From contig NZ_CP051625.1 of NCBI RefSeq assembly GCF_012844345.1, positions 992,001-1,056,000 on the forward strand: a DNA stretch of 64,000 nt, in the 5' to 3' direction. Position numbers and translations under genes: made by a program. Positions 28,679 to 37,689 of this stretch are shown here, piece by piece. The notes below the pieces were generated by a model. The model ran no database searches and was not told the DNA's origin. It saw only the letters and a list, made by a program, of their open reading frames with translations. Source of the stretch: Pseudomonas sp. gcc21. Lineage in GTDB: Bacteria; Pseudomonadota; Gammaproteobacteria; Pseudomonadales; Pseudomonadaceae. Every line of letters begins with the position of its first letter. The first letter of the stretch is position 1.

Positions 28679-29482
28679 TCAGACAAAGGTAGCGTCGACA
28701 AGGTCTCGCATCGCGGCGACCAGGGACTCGTCGTCGGACAGGGGGGATATCACCGCTGCGTAGCACGCCGTACGCGGCGGGATGCCGGTGGCAATAAGAT
28801 TGGCCGCCGCGATCAACAGGCGCGTGCTCGGCACCTCGGCCAGTCCGTGATCGCGTAGCTCGCGCAGGCGCAGCGCGAGGGCAACCAATGCGTGGGCGGT
28901 GGGCTCATCTATAGCGCCCTCGGTGACGACGATCCGGGCCTCCTGCTCAGGTGGCGGAAAGTCGAGATCCATCGCAACAAAACGCTGGCGGGTACTCGGC
29001 TTGAGATCCTTCAACATGCGCTGGTAGCCCGGGTTATAGGACACCACCAACTGAAAACCGGGCGCAGCTACAAGCTGTTCACCAGTCTTGTCCAGCGGCA
29101 GGATACGACGGTGGTCGGTGAGCGAGTGCAGTATCACCACAGTGTCCTGACGCGCTTCGACCACTTCATCGAGATAGCAGATGGCGCCTTCGCGGACGGC
29201 GCGTGTAAGCGGACCGTCCTGCCAGACAGTGTCGTTGGCTCGAATCAGAAAGCGGCCAACCAGGTCGCTGGCGGTCAGATCGTCATGGCACTGGACAGTG
29301 ACCAGAGGCCGCCCCAGTTTCCAGGCCATGTGCTCGACGAAACGGGTCTTGCCGCAACCCGTCGGTCCTTTCAGCATGACTGCCAGGTTGCGCGCATGGG
29401 ACTGCTCGAACAATTCTACTTCAGCTCCGCTAGGGATATAGAAGGGCGCCTCCCCCTGCTGCGGAGGCGCTTGTGTGGACAT
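28679..29482 (-). CDS. norQ: NorQ paralogue, MoxR-type AAA+ ATPase (second nor operon)
   Basis: A AAA+ ATPase of about 267 residues. Walker A GPTGCGKTR, Walker B AICYLDEV, VVSYNPGYQR and LKPSTRQRFVAMDLDFP are all present, and it aligns along its length with the norQ at 15202. The ATG at 29482 is used; a TTG at 29491, overlapping the norB stop, is the alternative. It should pair with the NorD at 26633 to mature the second NorB. Confidence 0.93.
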   Translation of the reverse strand: MSTQAPPQQGEAPFYIPSGAEVELFEQSHARNLAVMLKGPTGCGKTRFVEHMAWKLGRPLVTVQCHDDLTASDLVGRFLIRANDTVWQDGPLTRAVREGAICYLDEVVEARQDTVVILHSLTDHRRILPLDKTGEQLVAAPGFQLVVSYNPGYQRMLKDLKPSTRQRFVAMDLDFPPPEQEARIVVTEGAIDEPTAHALVALALRLRELRDHGLAEVPSTRLLIAAANLIATGIPPRTACYAAVISPLSDDESLVAAMRDLVDATFV

Positions 29483-29487
29483 CACAG

Positions 29488-30873
29488 TCAAACCCGGGAC
29501 CTCGCATCATCAGTGACCGGTTCGCGCGGCGATACCTGTTCCGTATCGTCCGAGATCATCAGGCGCGGCGGGAACCGGAAGAAGTCGTAGATGAACAAGC
29601 CTACCCCGGTCACGAAAATCGACGCTGTGGCAATCAGCATGAGGAAATGAACCTGGATCTTCAGCTGCGCATCCAGATAGCCCATGCCCATTACCCGTTC
29701 AAGATAGACCTGGCCAATACCTGCGGTGGCGAAGGACAGGGTCATGCCGAACATACCTGCCAGCTGCAGCCAGAACGCCCAGTAGCCTATGGTGGTGCCT
29801 CCTTCAGGACGACCTCGGGTAAGCGCCGGTAGCGCGTAGCTGATCATCGCCAGGTTGATCATCACGTAGGCACCGTAGAACGCAGCGTGGCCATGCATGG
29901 CGGTAATCAATGTGCCATGGGTCCATTTGTTGATGCCTGGCCAAGTGTGCGCAAGGCCGAGCAGACCCGCGCCGAACAGGGTAAATACAGCACTGCCCAC
30001 CGCCCAGTGCAGCGCGAGAGCGTTGGGGTGCGCCATGCCTGAGCGGCGGATCGCACCGTAGGCCATGATCGCCATGCCAACCAGTGCGGCTGGCTCAAGA
30101 GCACTGAAGAAACCGCCGAGGGGCAACCAATACGTCGGCACGCCAACCCAGTAATAGTGGTGAGCAGTACCCAGAATACCCGCGATGAATACCAGTGCGA
30201 CGATCACATACAGCCACTTTTCCATGACCTCACGATCCGCGCCGGACAGGCGGATCAACAGATAGGCGAGGAACGAGCCCATGATCATCATCCAGACGCC
30301 TTCCACCCACAGGTGGATGGTCCACCAGCGATAAAAGATCGACACGGTGTAGTTTTCGTAGTGGAGCAAGGCCGGAATGAACAGGACGGCAGAACTGACC
30401 AGACCGAGTAACAACACCCCTTCGGTAGTGGTAAAGCGGCCGGACTTCTTGATGGTCATACCGATGTTGTAGAGGAATATCCCCATGCACAGCACGATAA
30501 CCAGTTTCTGCGGTAAGGGTTGTTCCAGCAACTTATTACCGGTGCCGTAACGGAACAGGTAACCGATGATCGCGGTGACGCCCATCAGCACCCAGAGTAT
30601 CAGTTGAATATAGGCCAGCTTGACGCTGTGCAATTCGCGTCTTGATTCCTCGGGCACCAACCAATAGGTACCGCCCATGAACGCGGCAAGCACCCAAACA
30701 ATCAGCAGGTTGGTATGGATAACCTTGGTCACATCAAAAGGCAGGACGTATAACAGCGGATCCGGTCCAAGATATTTGGTGGCCGATAACAGGCCGAATA
30801 CCATCTGCAATCCGAACAGCCCCATCGATACTGCAAAGTACCAATAGGCAACCGACTGGGATTTATAGCGCAT
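29488..30873 (-). CDS. norB: divergent NorB paralogue, NO reductase large subunit
   Basis: A 461-residue heme-copper oxidase superfamily protein, 12 helices. All heme and FeB histidines are kept: H53, H187, H238, H239, H327, H329. Of the three active-site glutamates, the equivalents of P. aeruginosa E211 (E191) and E280 (E260) are kept, but the E215 equivalent is Met195 ([10 protein letters not shown]). It also lacks about 10 residues of the first periplasmic loop of the other NorB. It is probably an active cNOR-type enzyme with altered proton supply near FeB. Its gene is 39 nt after a fused diheme norC. Confidence 0.93.
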   Translation of the reverse strand: MRYKSQSVAYWYFAVSMGLFGLQMVFGLLSATKYLGPDPLLYVLPFDVTKVIHTNLLIVWVLAAFMGGTYWLVPEESRRELHSVKLAYIQLILWVLMGVTAIIGYLFRYGTGNKLLEQPLPQKLVIVLCMGIFLYNIGMTIKKSGRFTTTEGVLLLGLVSSAVLFIPALLHYENYTVSIFYRWWTIHLWVEGVWMMIMGSFLAYLLIRLSGADREVMEKWLYVIVALVFIAGILGTAHHYYWVGVPTYWLPLGGFFSALEPAALVGMAIMAYGAIRRSGMAHPNALALHWAVGSAVFTLFGAGLLGLAHTWPGINKWTHGTLITAMHGHAAFYGAYVMINLAMISYALPALTRGRPEGGTTIGYWAFWLQLAGMFGMTLSFATAGIGQVYLERVMGMGYLDAQLKIQVHFLMLIATASIFVTGVGLFIYDFFRFPPRLMISDDTEQVSPREPVTDDARSRV

Positions 30874-30912
30874 GATTGTTCTCCGTCAACTTTTTCTGGC
30901 GCGCGGCGCGAT

Positions 30913-31746
30913 TCATCTGAGCGAGGTCAGATAGGCCACCAGGTGGTCTATTTGTTCATCGGTCAGGCTTTCCGGATAAGTAGTTGGCATGAACGACACG
31001 CCGTCCGCCGAAAACATGCTGCCCGGTACCAGGTGTGCGCTGGGACTGACAATCGACTCACGGATATAGGCTTCGACGTCAGCCGCTTCGCCGCCGTAAT
31101 CGCCGGAGGCGAGCAGCTCTTCGGTACGACCTACCAGGCCAGCCATCGAGGGTCCGGCCATGGTCACGCCCGGCGCGGTGGAATGACAGGCGTTACAGGA
31201 GGGCACGGCCGAGTTGAACAGCTTTTCTCCCAATGCCCGCGGATCGGATCCGCTTTCCACCGGCGTAACGCTGGGGTCAGTCGTGACATCCGCTCCAGGC
31301 GTATGTTGCGCGAGACTGTTGGTCACCAGAATCGGACGGGGTGGCCAGCCCTGGTTGTCAACATTCGCGACCCAGTCGAGAAAAATGATCAGGTCGTTGA
31401 TCTCTTCTTCGCTGAGATCCTGTTTGGGCATGAGCCGACGATGGATTTCTTCATCATAGAAATTGGACGGATCACGCATATAGGCTTTCAGATACGCCTC
31501 GCCCCTATGCTGCGTAATCTTGGTGAGATCCGGCGCGTAATAGGCGCCTTCACCAAACAGGGTATGACAGTTGATACAGTTATATTTATGCCATACATCC
31601 TTGCCGTGAGTAACCTGAGGCGTAATCGTATCCGCGTTGGTAAGTTCTGGAAATTGCCGGTGGCTGTCGACCGTGAGGATCAGAAATACCAGAGCCGAAA
31701 TCGCCGTGGAGGCTATAGCGAATATTCTGGTTTGTCTTTTATTCAT
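30913..31746 (-). CDS. norC: diheme NorC-type cytochrome c subunit
   Basis: 277 residues, nearly twice a normal NorC. One N-terminal membrane anchor (about 8-26) is followed by a NorC domain with heme motif CINCH (57-61), TLFGEGAYYAPDL and Met in RRLMPKQ, then a linker (about 140-165) and a second class I cytochrome c domain with CNACH (184-188) and a likely Met ligand in VSFMPTTYP. The extra domain probably takes electrons from a soluble donor and passes them to the NorC heme. Fusion of a cytochrome domain to NorC is unusual in pseudomonads as far as I know. Confidence 0.92.
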   Translation of the reverse strand: MNKRQTRIFAIASTAISALVFLILTVDSHRQFPELTNADTITPQVTHGKDVWHKYNCINCHTLFGEGAYYAPDLTKITQHRGEAYLKAYMRDPSNFYDEEIHRRLMPKQDLSEEEINDLIIFLDWVANVDNQGWPPRPILVTNSLAQHTPGADVTTDPSVTPVESGSDPRALGEKLFNSAVPSCNACHSTAPGVTMAGPSMAGLVGRTEELLASGDYGGEAADVEAYIRESIVSPSAHLVPGSMFSADGVSFMPTTYPESLTDEQIDHLVAYLTSLR

Positions 31747-31786
31747 TTTTTTCAGTCCGCCAGATTGTCAAAAGAATTCCCGAAAC

Positions 31787-31906
31787 TCATACGGAAATGC
31801 CGTTCCAGTATTTGATTGACATGAATGCGGCATAACCAATGGCAACCACCATAAAAAACAGTACGGCAATGCCGATAATTTTCATGGAGCTGACTAAGCG
31901 TTGCAT
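31787..31906 (-). CDS. 39-aa single-helix membrane protein heading the second nor operon
   Basis: A short frame, ATG at 31906 to TGA at 31787, just upstream of the diheme norC. It encodes a basic N-terminus (MQRLVSSMK), one hydrophobic helix (IIGIAVLFFMVVAIGYAAFM) and a short tail SIKYWNGISV. A GGGGGTCCT stretch lies just before the ATG. Size and layout resemble small extra subunits of heme-copper oxidases (such as CcoQ), but there is no sequence match I can name. A third subunit or assembly factor of the second NO reductase is inferred. Confidence 0.65.
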   Translation of the reverse strand: MQRLVSSMKIIGIAVLFFMVVAIGYAAFMSIKYWNGISV

Positions 31907-32124
31907 AGGACCCCCGGCGCTTTAGTTTAATCACGTGCTTTAGTGATAGCAGCGAACCGGCATAGGGGCAAATCTGGACGGGGAAATAAAGGGGTATTGA
32001 TCGGCATGCGACGTGCAGGTTAGAGGGGTCTCTGGCAAGACCGAACGCGCCGGATAATCCGGCGCATGAGGCGTGTCGGCTGCGATCCAGCGGGCGGCGG
32101 GAACCCCGACGCCCGCGGGCACGT

Positions 32125-33300
32125 CTAGCCCGGTCGACCGTCTGGACGCGGCTTACACAGCAGTGGCGCGTAGTACCAGAGATAGAGCGCGAATGCGATG
32201 CTCCAGCATAGTACCGCGAGCCAGAATCCGGCCAGAGCAGACCATTCGATCAGCCAGACCCGTGCCGGAACCGCCACGCTGAGGAGAATGAACGCAAGGT
32301 TCATGTAGCCAGGCGGTTGCAGCGGCCGGCCAGTATGCCCGAGTGTTACGCGGGCCAGCATGGCGAGGATCAGGCCGGACATTCCGCCAATGGCAAGCAG
32401 GTGCGTCGCCTGGCTCAAGCCGATTTCGAAACCCGAATGCCACATCGCCATGGCCAGCAGCGCCGCGGCCATCCAGGCGTAGGCTACGTGTAATGACCAC
32501 AGCAGGGGCACCCGCCATATGCCCGGATTGTACCAACGCACCAGGCGGGCGATCTGTCCCGCAGCCACCAGAAGGTATAGCGGTATCTGCCAGGCACTGG
32601 AAGCCAGCCCCCAGCCGCCCAGCATCAGAACGGCGATGAGAACGCTACCCACCAGAAGTGCCGTATCCAGCCAGGGCAGGGCAGGCGAAGCCGCGGGTAA
32701 GTTCAGACCACGCTGGGTAAAGAACGGGATCACCCGACCGCCAATGACCGACATGAGCGCAGCCACCAGCCATAGGGCGCCGAACACGCCGCGCCGCTGC
32801 AGCGAATCATCCCCGGTCTGGATGCCGATCATCGAACAGAGGTTGCACAGCGCGAGCAGCCCGATGACCAACAGAATCGGGAAATTTCGATACTGACGCA
32901 CCTTCCACAGGTTCAAGCCAAAGGCCACGGCAACCGCAGGGAGGAACACCAGTTCCAATGGCAGCAGAAGCCACATAGGCGTGTTCAGCAGCCAGGCCAG
33001 GCGAGCTGCCAGCCATAATCCTGCCAATAGCGCCAGAGGCTTGCCACTCAGTCCGGGCACGCCTGTCCAGTTCTGCACGGCGGTCAACAGGAACCCGGCG
33101 ATGATCGCGACTGAAAAGCCGAACAACATCTCGTGCCGATGCCAGGCCAACCAGCCCCCCGCGGGCTGCCAGTCCGGGAGATATCCCAGGAAAGCGGCAA
33201 TCCACAGCGGAATGGCAAATAGGGCATACGCAGCGCCGGTCAGGAAGAACGGTCGGAAGCTCAACCCGAACAGGGCGATCGGTCTGCTACTGCTTTGCAT
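32125..33300 (-). CDS. nnrS: NnrS family heme-copper membrane protein
   Basis: A 391-residue protein with about 12 membrane helices. Conserved NnrS features are GLSFRPFFLTGAAYALFAIPLW, AWHRHEMLFGFSVAIIAGFLLTA, GGRVIPFFTQRGL, and MARVTLGHTGRPL. NnrS proteins bind heme and copper and protect cells from NO stress, acting on iron-nitrosyl species. The gene lies between the second nor operon and dnrN, in a block of NO-handling genes. The ATG at 33300 follows AGAGAAAATT, a weak ribosome site. Confidence 0.94.
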   Translation of the reverse strand: MQSSSRPIALFGLSFRPFFLTGAAYALFAIPLWIAAFLGYLPDWQPAGGWLAWHRHEMLFGFSVAIIAGFLLTAVQNWTGVPGLSGKPLALLAGLWLAARLAWLLNTPMWLLLPLELVFLPAVAVAFGLNLWKVRQYRNFPILLVIGLLALCNLCSMIGIQTGDDSLQRRGVFGALWLVAALMSVIGGRVIPFFTQRGLNLPAASPALPWLDTALLVGSVLIAVLMLGGWGLASSAWQIPLYLLVAAGQIARLVRWYNPGIWRVPLLWSLHVAYAWMAAALLAMAMWHSGFEIGLSQATHLLAIGGMSGLILAMLARVTLGHTGRPLQPPGYMNLAFILLSVAVPARVWLIEWSALAGFWLAVLCWSIAFALYLWYYAPLLCKPRPDGRPG

Positions 33301-33573
33301 AATTTTCTCTCTTGCTCATAGGACATGCGTTCCCTTGGCAGACATCAACAGGTCCAGACATTGCGCTGGCGAAGCCGGGCTGCCTTACCCTGCCGCTGAG
33401 TGCGCTGGCCGGTGTCTTGCTTGCACCTGGCCCGGCCATAGCCGTTCTCGCCTTCTGGCCGGCCGCTGTGCCTGCCGCTATGGCCACTGTAGACGAGACC
33501 GGCTGTAAAGCGATCAACCAGCCGCTGCCCGAAGGGCCGTGACGAGTCGGTACTACCGCTCATGGGCCCGTCC

Positions 33574-34287
33574 TTATTTGCCAGAGCAGACAGAGCAGCA
33601 GCTATTTGCGGGCTCGTCGGCGATACGTGGGCTGAAAGTGAACAGAATGTTGTTTTCCAGATGGATGTGCTGCATCAGATCCTGACGGAATTCATCAAGC
33701 CCCCGATACAGCGCTTGCCAGGTGTTGCATGCGCCCGCAGGGGGAGTAATGTCGTTGGTCAGTCTCATCAATTCTTCCAGCGACTCTCCATGCTGATCAT
33801 GTTCAAAGCGCATGACCGTGACGGGCCCTGCCGCTGCGCTGTGTTGGCCTTCAATAAGCATCGGAAACAGGATTTTTTCCTCTTTCAACATGTGGCTCTC
33901 AAGTTCCTGCTGCATGTTATCGAGGTGGTCGGCCAATCCGTTCGGGCAGTCCGGGCGCTGCCCATGGACCTGTTCGACGCGCCGAGCCAATCTGATAAGT
34001 TCCGGGAGCTGTTCCCTGTGCGTATCGTGGTAGCGCTCAAGAATGTGCTCAATCAATGCCGAGGGTGAAGCCTGACGCCAATCGGTATCGGTCGTGCTAC
34101 CTGTCTGGAGATGGCTCAGCTCGTCGCTGACGGCTTGGGCGCTGATCTGCTTGCGGTTGGCTGCTTCGGCCAGGGTAACGTGCCCGTTGCAACAGAAATC
34201 GAGCCGGTGCGAATGAAATACGCGCGTTGCGCCGGGAATGGAGCGGGCCAGATCGCCCAGCGGAGTGTTCAGGTAGTCAGGTGTCAT
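33574..34287 (-). CDS. dnrN: DnrN/ScdA/YtfE di-iron protein for iron-sulfur repair
   Basis: A 237-residue protein of the RIC family. The N-terminal ScdA_N domain (LGDLARSIPGATRVFHSHRLDFCCNGH) precedes a hemerythrin-like four-helix bundle with di-iron ligands in HILERYHDTHREQLPEL, ESHMLKEEKILFP, MRFEHDQHGE and HIHLENNILF. A Cys-rich tail (CCSVCSGK) ends it. It repairs Fe-S clusters and handles iron-nitrosyl damage. The ATG at 34287 starts at the domain edge; earlier in-frame codons fall upstream of the sigma-54 promoter. It is under that promoter (34332-34347), divergent from norR. Confidence 0.93.
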   Translation of the reverse strand: MTPDYLNTPLGDLARSIPGATRVFHSHRLDFCCNGHVTLAEAANRKQISAQAVSDELSHLQTGSTTDTDWRQASPSALIEHILERYHDTHREQLPELIRLARRVEQVHGQRPDCPNGLADHLDNMQQELESHMLKEEKILFPMLIEGQHSAAAGPVTVMRFEHDQHGESLEELMRLTNDITPPAGACNTWQALYRGLDEFRQDLMQHIHLENNILFTFSPRIADEPANSCCSVCSGK

Positions 34288-34331
34288 GGCGGATATCTCG
34301 ATAGGAGGATGGTTCGTTGCCCAATAGACCG

Positions 34332-34347
34332 AGCAAGCCTTGTGCCA
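34332..34347 (-). promoter_or_regulatory. sigma-54 promoter of dnrN
   Basis: On the minus strand TGGCACAAGGCTTGCT matches TGGCAC-N5-TTGCW fully. It is 45 nt upstream of the dnrN ATG and, with the element before norQ, is one of two such promoters found. Confidence 0.85.
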
Positions 34348-34387
34348 GGTTTCAAGCATTTGAATTTCAATGGAAATTAGTATAAAA

Positions 34388-34446
34388 GGGTCGCTTGTAC
34401 CCACTTCCTGGAGGGTAATAAAGCCCTTCTAATGGTTAATTGAACC
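34388..34446. promoter_or_regulatory. NorR-type sites between dnrN and norR
   Basis: GGT-N7-ACC at 34389-34401 and 34434-34446, with a degenerate GGT-N7-CCC at 34414-34426. Centres are 25 and 20 nt apart, and the nearest is 48 nt from the sigma-54 element of dnrN, as before norQ. The outermost site ends just before the norR ATG (34448), so NorR probably also represses itself. Confidence 0.78.
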
Positions 34447-34447
34447 C

Positions 34448-35986
34448 ATGATTGAACCCTTGATATTGCCTGATCTGGTAGCTGAGCTGCCTGCAGCGGT
34501 GCGCATGCAGCGGCTGGTCCATGTCCTGCGCGAACATTTCCAGTGTGGCGCCGTGGTGTTGCTGCAGCGATCCGAAGATTGTCTCAAGCCCCTGGCCGCT
34601 GCGGGGCTGGTTCAGGAGGCGCTCGGACGGCGCTTCGAGATCGCCAGTCATCCACGCCTGGCGGCACTGATATCGAGGAAGGAGCCCACCTGGTTCGACC
34701 CTGACAGCCCGTTACCCGACCCCTACGATGGCCTGCTGGACAGTTCACCTGGCGAGCCGCTGCCCGTGCACGATTGCATGGGCGTCAGTCTGTATGGTGA
34801 AGGGCGCCTATGGGGCGCATTGACCATGGATGCGCTGCGCGCCGGCACCTTTGACGAGGCGGCGCGGCGCGAATTGCAGGCAATGATTCCATTGATCGAA
34901 GCCTGCGTGCGGGTCACGCGACTGGAACAGGAAAACCGCACGCTACGGCTTTCCCGGACCGGCGAGCAGCCTGGGCTGCCGGCAATTGACGAGCACGTGC
35001 TCGGCCATAGTCCGATTGTCACCGGGCTGCTTGAAGAGCTGAGCGTGGTTGCCGATTCCGAACTCCCGGTGTTGTTGTCAGGGGAAACCGGTGTGGGCAA
35101 GGAATTGTTCGCACGCTGGGTGCATAGCAATTCTCGCCGCGCCGACAAGCCGCTGATCCACGTGAACTGCGCAGCCTTGCCGGAGACTTTGGCGGAAAGT
35201 GAACTGTTCGGCCACGTGAAGGGCGCATTCTCCGGTGCGATGACCGATCGGGGAGGACGCTTCGACGCAGCGCATGGCGGGACCATACTGCTCGATGAAG
35301 TGGGTGAGTTGCCGCTGTCGATTCAGGCCAAGCTACTGCGTACGTTGCAAAATGGTGAGATACAACGAATCGGGGCAGACAAACCGATCAAGGTCGATGT
35401 GCGGATCATTGCTGCCACCAACCGAAAGCTGGCTGAGTCGGTGGCGGCAGGGGATTTCCGCGCCGATCTTTATCATCGCTTGTCGGTTTACCCGGTGCCG
35501 ATCCCGCCTTTGCGCGATCGGGGCAATGACATCCTGTTGTTGGCCGGGCACTTTCTTGAACTGAACCGCATCCGTCTGGGCGTGCGCAGTCTGCGCCTCT
35601 CTCCTGAAGCAGAGCAGGCGCTGCTCGGATACCAGTGGCCGGGCAATGTTCGCGAACTCGAACATGTCATCAGCCGCGCCGCGCTGAAGGCGCTTGGCCG
35701 GAATGGCTCACGCCAGGGGATCATCAGCCTTGAAGCGGCGCATCTGGATATTGCGTCCGCTGCTCCGGCCAATGAGCCGGTCGCGGCTTCCCTTTCCGCT
35801 ACGCCAGGTGATGGCGCAGGTGAGCTGGCGAGCCTCAGGCAATTCACCGATGCCTGTCAGCGCCAACATCTGCGCGCGGCGTTGGAGCGGGCCAACGACA
35901 ACTGGGCCGCTGCCGCGCGGATGCTTGATATCGACCCCAGCAACCTGCACAAGCTGGCTAAGCGTCTGGGCCTCAAGGCGAGCTGA
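34448..35986 (+). CDS. norR: NorR-type NO-sensing sigma-54 activator
   Basis: 512 residues. An N-terminal GAF domain (about 10-165) has the NorR motif HDCMGVSLYGEGRLWGALTMD, with C110 aligning with E. coli NorR C113 near the NO-binding iron. The AAA+ domain (about 190-425) has Walker A GETGVGKE, the sigma-54 contact loop ESELFGHVKGAFSGA, Walker B GTILLDEVGELP and R-fingers. A Fis-type helix-turn-helix ends it (NWAAAARMLDIDPSNLHKLAKRL). The usual GAFTGA reads GAFSGA here. Divergent from dnrN, with NorR sites between; the norQ operon is a second probable target. Confidence 0.94.
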   Translation: MIEPLILPDLVAELPAAVRMQRLVHVLREHFQCGAVVLLQRSEDCLKPLAAAGLVQEALGRRFEIASHPRLAALISRKEPTWFDPDSPLPDPYDGLLDSSPGEPLPVHDCMGVSLYGEGRLWGALTMDALRAGTFDEAARRELQAMIPLIEACVRVTRLEQENRTLRLSRTGEQPGLPAIDEHVLGHSPIVTGLLEELSVVADSELPVLLSGETGVGKELFARWVHSNSRRADKPLIHVNCAALPETLAESELFGHVKGAFSGAMTDRGGRFDAAHGGTILLDEVGELPLSIQAKLLRTLQNGEIQRIGADKPIKVDVRIIAATNRKLAESVAAGDFRADLYHRLSVYPVPIPPLRDRGNDILLLAGHFLELNRIRLGVRSLRLSPEAEQALLGYQWPGNVRELEHVISRAALKALGRNGSRQGIISLEAAHLDIASAAPANEPVAASLSATPGDGAGELASLRQFTDACQRQHLRAALERANDNWAAAARMLDIDPSNLHKLAKRLGLKAS

Positions 35987-36121
35987 GCGCAGCCTGACCC
36001 CCGGCGGTGTGCGACTGCCGGTGGGACATGGCGTGCAGGTCAATCCTGCCGCCTACGCCTTTCCTCCTGTTCAGGGGCTGACTGAGCATCCCCTCATAGC
36101 ACCGATGTGCTTTGGCGCGAC

Positions 36122-36135
36122 TTGATCGAAATCAA
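36122..36135 (+). promoter_or_regulatory. FNR/Dnr-type box (perfect) upstream of ccoN
   Basis: TTGAT-CGAA-ATCAA is a perfect match, 118 nt before the ccoN ATG. The surrounding sequence is AT-rich and promoter-like. Confidence 0.88.
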
Positions 36136-36252
36136 ATTATATTGAACTCAACCACAATTTTTATTCGTTTGCGGTGAATCATTCCAACGCCGACAATATC
36201 CGCCTTTCCGAAGCAGCGCTCAGCTGTATGTAAATATTTTCCAGGGAGATTT

Positions 36253-37689
36253 ATGAGCCGTCCAGCCGAGCCAACCGCGACGTATAACTACCATGTGGTA
36301 CGCCAGTTCACCATCGCAACGCTGTTGTGGGGTGTGATTGGTATGGCGACCGGTGTGTTTATCGCCGCTCAGCTGGTTTGGCCCGCCCTTAACTTTGACC
36401 TGCCCTGGATCAGCTTTGGTCGCCTGCGGCCCATCCACACCAATCTGGTGATCTTTGCTTTCGGCGGCGGGGCGCTGTTCGCTACATCGTTCTACGTCGT
36501 GCAGCGCACCAGCCGGGTCCGACTGATATCTGACCGGCTGGCTCAGTTCGTGTTCTGGGGTTGGCAGCTGGCGCTGGTGGCGATCATAGCCACCTATCTG
36601 CTGGGTTACACAGCGAGCAAGGAATACGCTGAGATGATCTGGCCGATTGCAACCTGGATGACACTGGTCTGGATTGCCTACGCCTGGCTGTTTTTTCGCA
36701 CCATTGCACGGCGTACGGTCAAGCATATTTATGTCGGCAACTGGTTTTACGGCGCATTCATCATCGTCACCGGCATGGTTCATGTGATCAATCACATCTC
36801 GATACCGATATCGTTGATGGAGGCGTACCCGGTCTATGCCGGCGCGACCGATGCGATGATCCAGTGGTGGTACGGGCACAGCGTGGTCGGCTTTATTCTT
36901 TCGGTCGGTTTTCTGGGAATGATGTACTACTTTGTGCCGAAGCGAGCAGAGCGGCCAATCTACTCCTATCGTCTGTCGATCGTGCATTTCTGGGCCATCA
37001 TTGCCTTGTACATCTGGGCAGGCCCGCACCATCTGCATTACACAGCATTGCCGGACTGGGCCCAGTCTCTGGGCATGGTGATGTCGATCATACTGCTTGC
37101 ACCGAGCTGGGGTGGGATGATCAACGGCATGATGACCCTGTCTGGCGCCTGGCATAAACTGCGCACTGATCCGGTCCTGCGGTTCCTGGTGGTCGCGCTG
37201 GCGTTCTACGGTATGTCCACGTTTGAAGGGCCGATGATGGCTATCAAGACGGTGAATGCACTGTCCCATTACACCGACTGGACTATTGGTCACGTGCACG
37301 CCGGCGCACTCGGATGGGTGGCAATGATCAGTATCGGCACCATCTATCACATGCTTCCGCAGCTGTACGGCAGGAAGGAGATGTACAGCGTAGGATTGAT
37401 CAATGCGCATTTCTGGATGGCGACTATTGGCACCGTGCTGTATATCGTCGCTATGTGGGTGAACGGCATTACCCAGGGGCTCATGTGGCGGGCCGTGAAT
37501 GTAGACGGCACCTTGACGTATTCCTTCGTTGAAGCGCTCTCGGCCAGCCATCCCGGTTACGTGGTGCGCTTGATCGGCGGCGGCACCTTCGCTGCAGGCA
37601 TGTTGCTGATGGCGGTTAATTGCTGGCTGACCATTCGCCAGCCGAAATCAGCGCAGGAGCCGGTGCAGACTTTGCAAGGCGTCAGCTGA
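36253..37689 (+). CDS. ccoN: orphan CcoN, cbb3-type oxidase catalytic subunit
   Basis: A 478-residue, 12-helix heme-copper oxidase subunit. Visible ligands and motifs are [14 protein letters not shown] (low-spin heme His), [13 protein letters not shown] (CuB His region with the Tyr-free cbb3 pattern), [13 protein letters not shown] (CuB His pair), and [13 protein letters not shown] (heme b3 and low-spin heme His). No ccoO, ccoP or ccoQ follows, so it must use subunits encoded elsewhere, like the orphan CcoN3/CcoN4 of P. aeruginosa. A perfect FNR/Dnr box precedes it. The ATG follows CAGGGAGATTT. Confidence 0.94.
   Translation: MSRPAEPTATYNYHVVRQFTIATLLWGVIGMATGVFIAAQLVWPALNFDLPWISFGRLRPIHTNLVIFAFGGGALFATSFYVVQRTSRVRLISDRLAQFVFWGWQLALVAIIATYLLGYTASKEYAEMIWPIATWMTLVWIAYAWLFFRTIARRTVKHIYVGNWFYGAFIIVTGMVHVINHISIPISLMEAYPVYAGATDAMIQWWYGHSVVGFILSVGFLGMMYYFVPKRAERPIYSYRLSIVHFWAIIALYIWAGPHHLHYTALPDWAQSLGMVMSIILLAPSWGGMINGMMTLSGAWHKLRTDPVLRFLVVALAFYGMSTFEGPMMAIKTVNALSHYTDWTIGHVHAGALGWVAMISIGTIYHMLPQLYGRKEMYSVGLINAHFWMATIGTVLYIVAMWVNGITQGLMWRAVNVDGTLTYSFVEALSASHPGYVVRLIGGGTFAAGMLLMAVNCWLTIRQPKSAQEPVQTLQGVS

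Noticed and set aside
31996..32009. TTGAT-CGGC-ATGCG before the second nor operon as an FNR/Dnr box
   Set aside because: Only one half-site matches; the other arm has three mismatches, so it is no better than chance.
32047..32065. palindrome GCGCCGGATAATCCGGCGC after nnrS as a terminator
   Set aside because: The stem is good, but no T-run follows on the nnrS strand; it may be a weak terminator or a protein site, so it is not listed.
31907..32124. sigma-54 promoter for the second nor operon
   Set aside because: No TGGCAC-N5-TTGC-like element or GT-N7-AC set was found on the minus strand; the control of this operon is left open.
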